NCBI GenBank assembly: GCA_950295325.1
Contig: OX485804.1
Coordinates: 25,172,001 to 25,236,000, forward strand
Length of the DNA stretch: 64,000 nt
Reading direction: 5' to 3'
Source of the DNA: Polytrichum commune
Taxonomy: Eukaryota; Streptophyta; Polytrichopsida; Polytrichales; Polytrichaceae
Within the stretch, counting starts at the first letter, position 1. The number at the start of each line of letters is the position of its first letter. The translations under genes and the position numbers were made by a program. The notes under the pieces were generated by a model, which saw nothing but the letters and a program-made list of their open reading frames with translations, was not told where the DNA came from and did not search any database. Below, piece by piece: positions 11,658-21,479 of the stretch.

Positions 11658-14045
11658 GAGCGGCAAGGCGGTTGTATGGAGTCCTTGTGGTATCGGTGGC
11701 GGGGCGGCTCTTTGCGAGATTTCCGGGGCGGCGACGGAGAGGCCATTGGTTATGCTTTGCATGCGGATGTTTGATTGTTGAAATTCGTGGGCAATCGTTC
11801 CAAGGAGTGCTTGAAGGTTGGTGGTGTGATTGGTGGTGTGATTGGTGATTGTTGCCGAAGTTGTTTTGTGTCTTCGATCCGTGTGGTTGTTTATTGTGGT
11901 AGTAAGCGTGCCAAACTTCTTGTTTGGTTTGTCTTCGAATTCCTTTATGAATTTTGTGAGATGTTTTTCGGTGATGAGTGGGTTGGGGTTGGCGGCATTG
12001 CCCATAGCTTGATTTTTTTCCAAAATGGCTTCTTTTATGGGGGCTTGTGCTAATCGGATCGCCATTTTGTTGGGGTCCGTGCCGTCTATGCTCCTGCGGT
12101 GTGGGATGAAATCGATGCGTCGTCCAAAGATGTAGGTAGACTTGTGGAGCCATTCCAATAAACCGCAGTGTTGAGGCATTGGATATGACACCACCCCGCT
12201 TGTTTGTCGGTGTTGGCTTGGTTAGTGCTGCCGAAGCTAATGCCGACTATGTTGTCTACCCCGAAAGTTTGCTTGATGGCGGTTTGTGTCTCGCGTTGTG
12301 GGATGTTGTTGGCGACGAGGGTGGTACTAATTCGGAGTTCCGACGGGTTGCCGGTACCACAATTACGCGTGATGCTAATTTGAAGCTTCTCGTTGTTGTA
12401 GGCAAATCCATCCTTGAATGTTATGTCCCTTGCTACTTCCGAAGTGAGGGTGAAAAAAACAAAATTCTTATTTAATTCCGGTTTGGTAAGGCCCATGAAC
12501 TCGTGTTGATATCCAGAGTAGTAGTTTTCTTATACAAGTGCTTTGAAGATAGTGAACGCATGCTCTTGACGGAGGGTTTTTCCTTTGAGATGCAACCGGA
12601 GGTTACGAGCTTTAGTGACTAGCTCGTACCCCTTTTCTACTTTGCCTATTACCTTCTCCCCGTTATCCATTTCCATGACAAATGTTCTATGGCCATTAAG
12701 GAGTGCTATACCATCTTGTTGTGAATTTTGGAGGTGAACCTTAATGTACCCTGCCCAATTCTTGGTAACAACGTTGAATCCGATGTCGATTGGGTTTGAG
12801 TTGTTGATGCGAGGGGGATATTCATTTGGCATAGTCTTTCGAGGCAAGCTCCTCTTGCTTCTTGCCTAGTCATGCTCTTGAAACCGTAGTCAAAGCAGAT
12901 GGTGATGTGGAAGCCATTGGACAATTCGGTTTTGGGGTTGATCCTTTCTTGTCTTGGGATTTGTGTGAAGTGGAGGTGGTTGCTAGAGACCGCACCTGGC
13001 CTCTCGTTTGGGTAACATACTTGTAGAACTTGTAAAACTCGTGGGAATGCTCGCCAGAGTGTCTTAAAATCTATGACATCCCTTGAAGGGGTCCCGAGCC
13101 TCGCAAATTCTCCACTGGTGCAATGTTTGTGGGTGATCTCGTTTCCCCTTTGTGAAGCGACGGCTTCATGTATTGAAAATCCTAGCCACATTTGTAAGAC
13201 AATGTCTATGCTTGGGATTTCCTCTTTGGTCCGCATATGTTGGAAGTTGTTTGTGTCGAAGTTGGTTGCGAGTCTTCCTACTTCACTCCTCCTCCGTTTA
13301 GCGCTTTGGATATCGATTGCGGTCTCCATCCTAGGGCTCTTGTGTGGGTTCAGTGAGGGTGTTGCTTTGGCTAGGTTGATGGCGTCCAATCGAGCTAACA
13401 ATTTGGTGACTTGATTGGAGACGGCTATGTACTCGTCGTGTGATGTTGAAATTTGAAGTGAACTCCCCCTATGCTCGGGTGAGACATCTTTAAGTTGCAT
13501 GTCCATATCTAACTCATGACATGGGGCGGTCTGCTCCTTAAAGGTTGCTAATTGATTAGCTTGGGGGGGGGGCATTGTCTTCGTTTTCTTCGTTGTTGTA
13601 TGTTTGGAGAAGGATTCTCCTTCTACTAGCATTCCAGGTGATAGCCTTGGTCCCGTCTTTAGTGCCGGCCTCGATCCCATCCTTGGTGTTTTCCTCAAAC
13701 CCGACACCGTCACTGGTGTTGGTTGACCGATCCTTAGCATTGGTCCCAGGCCCACTCCTGCGGCATAGCGCTCCCCCCACTTTCTGTTGTTCCTCGACGC
13801 TCCAGCTCATGTTTGCCAGGACGTCATCTTCACTCTACTTTGAAGCTTCGCATGCTCGTGCCGCTACTTCCCTTGTGTTTGGTGCTCAGTTCTTGTGTTG
13901 ATTTGTGGTTGTTCACTCCTAGGGTTCTTCGTACCTGATTAATAGTAGGGAGATCAACATTGCTCAATGCCATGTTTGAGTGTAGATGGATGTCGCAACC
14001 CTTGCTAGCCCCCTTAACAATATTGCCCATTTTCATTTCTAGCAA
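11586..14045 (-). pseudogene. LINE-A ORF1, frameshifted
   Basis: Three overlapping minus-strand frames make one broken ORF1: 13,830-14,045; 12,706-13,755 (349 codons, the longest uninterrupted frame in the window); and then 12,086-12,847 and 11,586-12,194 after frame changes. The later part holds a conserved block (NWAGYIKVHLQN ... GKVEKGYELVTKA ... LHLKG), then LTKPELNKNFVFF, then RRIDFIPHRRSIDG. These blocks recur in the same order in the fragment at 34.7-35.8 kb, which shows they were protein-coding. The charged, presumably nucleic-acid-binding character fits a LINE ORF1, but I see no CCHC knuckle. The last part ends in poly-Pro encoded by the G run at 11,644-11,657. Confidence 0.65.
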
Positions 14046-14990
14046 AGGTTACGAGCGCTAACCCTTCGCATTCCGCCATGCTAATGGTTAGCTCCTCCTA
14101 CCCCAGACCTTATAATTCATAGGAGGGGAACCAACCCTCCTACTTTGCTTTCAGGATTCACCCCTTAATCGGTAACCCATTTCTTCGATGTGGATTTCCA
14201 TCCATGGAAATCCAATCTTATGTTGATCATCGCGTTGCCGAAGCAACAATACAACAACCCGAAGCATACTAGGCAACTATGGCCTCACATTGGGCCAATG
14301 CCCATGGAGGCCGTGCCGTTTGGCCTCGGGTGGGTGAGGCCACACCACCTCACCCATATAAGCCTCTAGGACTCTACGCGGGGCCCCTACCCCACCGTCA
14401 AGAAACCTCTTATCTCTCTACCAAGAGTCGGGGCCAAGTAGACATTTTCCCTTAGCCGCTGGGCCTAGAAGCCCTCAGCAGCTTCAAACCATCATAACTT
14501 CCTTGTATGATGTCTGATGCTAACAAGCAACCACTTCATCTTCATCTACGCTTCAAGTAGATGCCGGTAGACTCCTCACTTGCCCCATTCAGGTAAGTAT
14601 TGACGCAGTTATGCCTGTTTGAACCTTGGCAGTCCCGGGAATCACTCCCAGGCACTGCTGTACCAGGGCACTGTCCCGGGACAGCGCCCCACTCAAATTG
14701 CCATAACTCCTAGCTCACACCTCCGATTGAGGTGTTCTTGAGCATTCTAGAATCATCACGCCATAAGCTACGCACAGCTTATGGCCTTACCCTTGTGCCT
14801 CCTAGTCTCCGTGGGTGGGAGGCGTTCCCAACGCCCGGGGCCCTCGCCCACACTAGGATCACTTGGGCCCTCTCACCAACGGCGCCACACAAGTCCCGGG
14901 TGTCACTCCGGGGTCCCCCTTGTGCCCATGGTGTTTCGGGCACTCCTCATGGAGAGGTGCGCGACAATGGAGGGGGGAGAGTTGGATGAG
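14046..14990. other. GC-rich block between two A/C-rich (minus strand) segments
   Basis: The base composition changes sharply at both edges. The block contains short self-complementary motifs such as GTCCCGGGAC (near 14,671) and a CCATAAGC...GCTTATGG pair (about 14,761-14,782). It lies immediately upstream of ORF1 in the LINE's sense, so it could be the LINE 5' untranslated region or promoter, or a separate GC-rich insertion. No coding domain recognised. Confidence 0.4.
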
Positions 14991-14999
14991 AAAAATGTG

Positions 15000-16010
15000 T
15001 GGTGTGGGAGTATTTGAGAGCGTGGTTGTTGTCTTGGTTTAGGATGAGGATGGCGGTGTTTGTTGGTGAATTGTGTGGCTTGAGTGGGTCAATGGCGGTG
15101 TGTGGGTTGTGCAGCTTGATTGAATCAATGGCGGTTCTCGCATTTTGGATCGGGTGCCTTCTTGGGTGAGATGTGTTTGTGGATGTGATGGGTTGTCGGC
15201 AGCGAGTGGTGGTTTGGCCGCGTGATTGGCGGGTTTCGGCCAGCTATTTGCAGGTTGCGGCGTTTGTGGTTTGCAGATTGTGTGCTTTGGCGATTAGCTG
15301 GTCGTGGGTGGTGGTATATGTGGGTAGTCTGTTGTATGGGGGGATGGTCGCTTGTTTGGTTTGAGGGTGTGGGTTGGTTGGGGTTGCGGCGTCGCGTTGA
15401 TTGCTGGTGGGAGTCAGGGTTTCGACATTTTGCAAGGTTGGGTTGGGTGTTTTCTGTTCTTAGAGTGGGCTGTTTTGGCAGTATTTTGGTTGTTGTGTAT
15501 GGTTTTTTGTGATGATTTGATATGGGTGGAGCTGGTGTGCAACTGTGTGGGGAGGCGGCAATATCTTTTTAGAGGTAAGTTTATAGAGAGTGCGTAGTTG
15601 CATTTTTGGAGTTTTTTGGGGTGTGTGCTTGCTTGGTGGTAAGTGCAAGCGGTTTTGCTTACCTTTGTGTGTGGTTTTGTGTTGTGTGGGCGGCGATGGC
15701 GGTATTGTTGCGGGTGGAGTACTCTTTGATCATGGAGGTAGTCCATAATGGTAGATTGATGAGTGTTTTGTAGGGGTTGATATTGAGGAGTGGCATTTGA
15801 GTGGGTGGGTTGGCCTTGATGGGTGACAAGTTTGTGGGTAGCTTGTTGGAGTTGAGGTGGAGAGGTGGTAACTTAGTGGGTAGATTGTGGATGTTGTCAT
15901 TGGTGGGTGGTAGCTTGGTGGGCATATTGTGGGGGTGAGCATTGATGGATGAGTGTTGTGTTGTGTGTAAACACACAAGGTAGTGGTGCTTATGAGCACC
16001 CATTTTATGA
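15000..16010 (-). other. A/C-rich (minus strand) degenerate repeat tract
   Basis: The plus strand is G/T-rich and the minus strand encodes Thr/Pro/His-rich chance frames. At 15,800-15,935 there are loose tandem repeats around GGTAACTTAGTGGGTAGATTGTGG, read on the minus strand as repeats of the type LPTKLPP. Composition matches LINE-A, so this may be its 5' part displaced by the GC-rich block, but no domain supports that. Confidence 0.35.
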
Positions 16011-16364
16011 GCAATAGTAAAACCCTAATGTTTATATATGTTATGGTTTTACATGGTTCTTCGCTTATGAACATTCCACTCATACGCCTTCTTTTGCCAA
16101 TAGTTTTACTTCCACTCTTAACATTCATGTGTTATATATGACACACTGCCATTACTTAATTTCTTTATACACAATTTGATACTATTTGACTCTTTGTCTC
16201 TTCCGCATAGAACATTATTCATTTGCTCATATATAACATTTCTTCTCACACATCCATTAGCCAAATTAATCTTAGTTCAACACTGTAATGTAACTAGAAA
16301 TATTGATGAATGGATGAATCTTCTAACCACATGTGCTAGTGTGTAAGAAGAGGATGATGGGAGT

Positions 16365-16615
16365 ACGACAACTCCCAGTTGAAGATGGATGGACTGGAGT
16401 TAGGCAACTCCAAATCGACAACATGTGCACTGGAGTTAGACAACTCCGCACTTAATGCATTGGAATTAGACCATTCCAAATAAAGAACACGTGCACAATA
16501 GACATACAACTCTAGATGAGGTGTACTAGAATTAGACCATTCTAGATTGAAAACATGTGCACGACAGTTGGACAATTCTAGATGACGTGCACTGGAATTA
16601 GACCACTCCAAATTT
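16365..16615 (-). repeat. 33-bp tandem repeat with palindromic core, open on the minus strand
   Basis: About seven units of roughly 33 bp, each with a small inverted repeat (GGAGTT...AACTCC or GGAATTAGACCATTCC). On the minus strand the array is open from 16,611 to 16,336 and reads as a 22-residue periodicity around LEWSNSS...LELSN..AHV. Since 33 and 66 are multiples of three, the frame persists through repeat divergence. A low-complexity minisatellite is the simplest reading. A repeat protein is possible but unsupported. Confidence 0.6.
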
Positions 16616-16619
16616 AAAA

Positions 16620-19600
16620 ACTAGAAGAATGGATGATGAATCAAGTTGGACATAGATAGTTCCAATTGGAAGAATGTGATGGAAGAAGGTTCTAGAAGAA
16701 TCAAAGATAGAAGATTCATAGTATAACTAAAGACAAAGCTATGAGTAGAATACATTTATTATATTTGGAAATAAAAAATGAAAGTAGTGCTTTTGACATA
16801 AGAAGAGGCTTGATGGAAGAGAGAGGATATCTTTGTCTTCTTTCCTATGGTTGGTTGGTTGAGCTTAGACAAAGATTTAATTGGTTTATGATTGTAATTA
16901 GATGTTACGAAGAAAATAAATTGAGTTCTTGAACTCATCATTTCGATTGATAGTTGTTATTATGAGAATTGGTGGCAAACCTCTATGAGGTTTGTTACAA
17001 CTATTGCACATTCGACAACTTCAAACTCAATAGCCTACACTCATAACTAAAGACAATTGTTCACAATTCACACATGAAGGAAAATCGTTCAAGTGCACTT
17101 CACTATACGTGTAACTCGTAATAAAAAAAGAAGCCATTAGCTTTCTCACAAAGCTATTCACTTGCTATCCCATAATCATTGCATCAATTGTAATTTGTTC
17201 TAAGAATTATGAGTTTAACTATGACTTGGTATGATCGCTCTATTGAGGATGGCGAGTCCATTGCATAGATTTAAATGCTAAAATTGGCTACAAATAAATG
17301 CTTGCCTTCCATGGCTCACCATGCCTCCTTATGGTGGCTTGAGAGAGATGAGAATGGTTACAATAAGTAACTTAGGGCAACCAACTCTAGTGCTAAGTTA
17401 CTCACAATCGTCAATTGTTTGTGATTTCATCTAAGTAAGGCCATTTCCATTATTTAATCTAAAATAATCATAGTGAAACCAATTGACCAATTCTTTTTAG
17501 ACCACATAGCTCCTCACTTAATTCTTTTGCATCCCTGCAAAAACTCAACTATATTCTTTGAAATGTGCTAAGTTTGCTTGAAAAAGCTCCTCAATTCTTC
17601 TAATTGATGTAGGGCATGTAGTCTTCCCAAATCCGAGAGCATAGTTTTATTTTTGTGGCAGTTGGATATTGTTCCATGTCTAATCCTACAATGCCCTAGC
17701 CATCATCTTCGCTTGTGTATGGCTGAAATCTTTGAGGTGCGATTATATAATAACTATAACATATCACCTCCACAAATCACATCCATCCAATGGTCATTTA
17801 AAAATGCTCCGTGGCCCAAAAAATGAGCCTTAAGATATGTGACTTGAACCTGCTAATGTCCCAAGCCAAATTACATTGCTTACAACACATTGCAAGCATT
17901 GCACAAACATGTGTTGCCATGTAGGAAATGGGATCCATAATTTTTTTTGGTTGAGTTTGTATGTTGGGCGGGACCAGTATTAAGCCAAATTTAATTTGGA
18001 ATTAAACTATGTTTGTTCTCACAACATAGTATTGAATTATCATATTCAAGTTGAAAAAAATCGGGTGCAACAACATATTGATCTTATTGGAATGGAACGG
18101 AACAACTGATAACATATGATTAATGTTATGTCATTGTGTGTCTTGTGCTCCATTAAAAAAAACCTCCATTAACTACATGCACGATCATCTTGATTCCGAA
18201 AGAGAGCTATCTTCACAATTATCATTTTAAAGAGAGGTAAGCCTTTTAACCCCGAAGGCTTGGGGCTCCAGCTTGAATCAAAGACATGCTATAGAATACA
18301 AATTAGAGACCTTACTTGACATACAAGAGGACATTGTAGAAGGTGTATTTTGAACATCCTTCATAAGACTGGAATAAGATTAACTAGTATATAACAATTA
18401 TGGTCTTTTCATAAGTTTGATAATAAGCAAGCAATCTTTTGAAATGTGAATGCTTATGCTTCAAGTGTTGTTATATGTACTTGCTATGTAGCCATTGCTA
18501 TGTAGGTGATTGAATGTTGACAGACCATGGACATGATGTGCGCAAACATTTGGCACCAAAGTAGAGATACAAAGTGAGTGTGCGGCAACAATTTAGTTGA
18601 AAGTTAACCAAAAAGTCTAGAATCGTTGAAATACTACATTGATTGTCCCAATTAGTCTGTGTCACTACTTGAAATTATGGAGTGTAATAACGTCCTACTT
18701 AGGAGTTCAGTTTTTACTAATGAAACTTCAATAGGTGTCCGGACATTATAAAATATAAATGACTTTGCTTGGTAAAACATCACATATTCTCATCGAATAC
18801 TTATAGCATTGCATAACTTCGAATAATAACACACACTAATTGGGATAATTAGGGTAGTTGGTTCATTATCCTTGATCTCCACCAAGTCATTTTAGAAGTA
18901 CTTTCCTTGAGAAGATGACTAAGATTTTGAAACAAATCAAAATCACTTGATGACCTTGGTGTGATTGGCTATGAATACGAGTCTCATAAGTTAGTGGGAA
19001 TAGTTAAAAAACAAATATCCATGTTACTCACCTCGTCACTTGTCCCCATTCAATAAGATTCATAACAAAGAAAATAAGAATTGCACTCGTTATTAAGGAT
19101 AGTTTGCAATAGGTATTTTAACCAGTTGGTACGGTGAGATAATGTAGAATTTTAGTAGTTCAAAGCGCAAAGGATCAGATAGGTTTAGGGGGCACAGTGG
19201 GAAAAATGGAGAAGAAGAGAACTTAACAAAAGCTTGCAAACACTTTTGGGCTTCTTTAACCATTTTAGGGTTGAAGGAAGTCTCCTACAACCCACCCACA
19301 TGTACTAGTTTCCATATTTATGTTTAGATCCTTAGACAAACTGAAATGTTAGCCTTTTTTTAGGTCCGAGATGACCCTAAACTAGTGGATGATGGCGGAG
19401 AGATACCCAAATCTCAAGGAAGAGGTTGGCGGTTCGATTCCCGGCTGTGAAATCTCCTTTCTACTTGACAAAAAACTTGTCATGTGGTCAATTGTCTCTT
19501 GTGCTTTGGCATCGGCATGTCGGCCATCTGTCTCAAAAAACAAAATAAAGTGTCAGCCTTTTACTTACAAGAACCGAGTACGTTTACATCCCTTGTCAAA

Positions 19601-20085
19601 AGGGGAGGGATACTCCAACTCAACACCATCCCTACAATGTTACCAAGATTGTAACAGTAGATTGATGTCAAACATGTTTGCAATGATCATACATTCTAAG
19701 GTAGATGGTGCTTAAATCGTCCCTTTCAGTATTTCGGCCCATTTTTGGAGTCCACATGGAATAATGATATGCACGACTAGCTTACCAAATTGGCTTGTTT
19801 TTTGAAAAATTATTGCAACAATATTTTAAAGCAATTCATCACTAACTACTTACATCCTTCCATAGCCTCGCACTTATGGCTCCCAAAAATTTGTCAAAAA
19901 CCAACCCCGCTTTCCCCAAAATCACTTTGTTTTTCACCTAAAGTCGCTTGTGCACGCGCAAAGCACTTTCTTCTGCAATATTCTCACAGAGCCTAATCCG
20001 CGTTTGCCTGCTGCTACTAACAGATTCTCGATGCATGCCAGTGAATAGCCATCCTTTGAATATCGACGTCATGGAATAAGATACA
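16620..20085. other. Gene-free stretch
   Basis: AT-rich, with no recognised gene. A SINE-like head lies at about 19,385-19,480. Open frames are under 110 codons and lack any domain. Confidence 0.45.
19385..19480 (+). mobile_element. tRNA-derived SINE-like head
   Basis: A perfect Pol III B box (GGTTCGATTCC, about 19,431-19,441) follows a weak A-box-like stretch (AGTGGATGATGG) at normal spacing. The sequence cannot fold as a complete tRNA. The SINE body and 3' end are not defined. Confidence 0.4.
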
Positions 20086-20305
20086 TTCCATGAGGGAGGG
20101 TTGGGCTAGAGCTCATGCCATTTGGGCAAGCTCCAACTGGCCGAGCCATGCCCCCATCATGGGGGGAAGGAGGTGTCAGGCCCTGGGCCCACAATCTGGC
20201 ACCCTGGGCAATCCCATCAAAATTTTATTTATTTTTGGCTCAACTAACAACTACTGCCCGCCCTAGCTGATTCCTAAAAAAAATTGCCCTTGCATTCTTG
20301 AAGGT

Positions 20306-20340
<35 letters not shown>

Positions 20341-20360
20341 CATACATATATATATATGTT
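20306..20360. repeat. CA then TA microsatellite in the left arm of the fold-back element
   Basis: About 11 ACs followed by interrupted TA repeats. The matching place in the right arm has only ACATATATAT, so the expansion happened in one arm only. Confidence 0.9.
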
Positions 20361-21020
20361 CACTTCCCTTTAATAAATAAGCAATTGACTAGGATTTCAT
20401 TCCCGAAATGAAAATTGAGAACATGTAAATGAATGTCAATAAAGCATGTATTAAACTTTGAAGTAAAAGATAATACAAAATATTCATTAGCATTGAGGTT
20501 ATAATGTATGTGACTTACCATTTGAAAGAGTCTTTTGTCATTCTAAAAGGAAACTTAAATTTGTGTGTTGTTTTTATTTTATGATATTTTAGTTAATGCC
20601 TTCTACTTTCACAAGTTTTCATACATACTTGAACTAATTAAGCCTGATTGAATGTAATTAAGTGTATCAAGCATAATCAAATATAAATCAGGATTATGCT
20701 TGCCAAGGTATTCAAGCCTAATTATATCTAATATGCACTTACTTGAATTAATTATGATTTATTACATTCAACCGCACTTAATAAGTTTAAATATGTATAC
20801 TTGTGAAAGTAGAAGGCATCAATTAATTAAACAAACTAAAAATAGCACCCAAACGTAAGTTTCATTTTAGAATGATAAAAGATCCTTCCAGATGGTAAGT
20901 CACATACATTACAACCTTGATGCTAATGAGGATTATGTACTATCCTTTACTTCAAAGTTCATTACATGTTTCATTGACATTCATTAACATGCTTTCAATT
21001 TCACTTTGGGAATGAAATCC

Positions 21021-21205
21021 ATGTCAATTGCTTATTTAGCAAGGGGAAGTGAAACCCATGTCAATTGCTTATTTAGCAAGGGGAAGTGAAATCCATGTCA
21101 ATTGCTTATTTACCAAGGGGAAGTGAAACCCATGTCAATTGCTTATTTAGCAAGGGGAAGTGAAACCCATGTCAATTGCTTATTTAGCAAGGGGAAGTGA
21201 AACAT
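21021..21205 (+). repeat. Five head-to-tail units of exactly 37 bp
   Basis: ATGTCAATTGCTTATTTAGC starts at 21,021, 21,058, 21,095, 21,132 and 21,169, followed each time by AAGGGGAAGTGAAA. Units are nearly identical. They lie in the right arm of the fold-back element; the left arm has a single equivalent near 20,358-20,385. Confidence 0.95.
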
Positions 21206-21479
21206 ATATATTGGATTTTGGGCCTTCAAGGTGAAATGCACTCAACATGGGATTTGTGGACAAACAACCTTCGAGAATGTAAGGGCAATTTTTTTCTTGG
21301 ACGTGGATGGGGCGGGCAGCAGTTGTCGGTCGAGATTCAAAAAATAAAAGAATTGGTGGGACAATCCGTGGTGCCAGTTTGGAAGTTCGGCCTTGACACC
21401 CCATTCCCCCATGATGGGGTCATGGTTCGGCTGGCTAAGGCCCGCCCAAGTGGCATGATCTCTAGCCCCATCCCCTTGC

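Larger units (their letters stand above)
8111..14045 (-). mobile_element. Degenerate, internally deleted non-LTR retrotransposon (LINE-A, copy 1)
   Basis: Read on the minus strand the order is ORF1 (14,045 to 11,586), a Pro/Thr-rich linker with C homopolymers, the start of an AP endonuclease (about 10,280 to 9,950), an RNase H (about 9,870 to 9,440) and a C-terminal zinc-binding-like region ending near 8,325. A T10 run at 8111-8120 on the plus strand may be the element's poly-A tail, but the 3' border is a guess. Endonuclease plus RNase H identifies a LINE. No reverse transcriptase catalytic core is seen, and the endonuclease runs into the RNase H within about 100 bp, so this copy is non-autonomous. 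Frameshifts and stops occur throughout. Related fragments lie at 29.6-30.2 kb and 34.7-35.9 kb. Confidence 0.8.
20090..21478. mobile_element. Fold-back element, nearly complete palindrome of about 1.39 kb
   Basis: The two halves are inverted copies almost to the centre. The outer ends pair GGGCTAGAGCTCATGCC (about 20,102) with the complement of GGCATGATCTCTAGCCCC (about 21,454). The next block, CATCATGGGGG with TGGCACC, pairs with GGTGCCA...CCCCCATGATG. Then AAAAATTGCCCTTGCATTCTTGAAGG pairs with the 21,265-21,292 region, and CTACTTTCACAAGT (about 20,601) pairs with ACTTGTGAAAGTAG (about 20,800). The axis is near 20,700-20,740. Arms of about 600-700 bp without a transposase identify a fold-back or Mutator-like non-autonomous element. 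I could not identify a target duplication. Confidence 0.8.

Noticed and set aside
11570-12500. Plus-strand frames of 90-98 codons opposite ORF1
   Set aside because: They are complements of the LINE-A ORF1, which is conserved as protein in the second copy on the minus strand only.
13575-13901. Plus-strand open frame of 108 codons
   Set aside because: It is antisense to ORF1 and Ser/Leu-rich, as expected from reading the reverse of a charged protein.
19385-19480. A tRNA-Ser/Leu-like gene
   Set aside because: Only the B box is convincing; there is no complete cloverleaf.
21021-21205. Regular 37-bp repeats as a possible CRISPR array
   Set aside because: The units are head to tail with no unique spacers, and they sit in one arm of a plant fold-back element.
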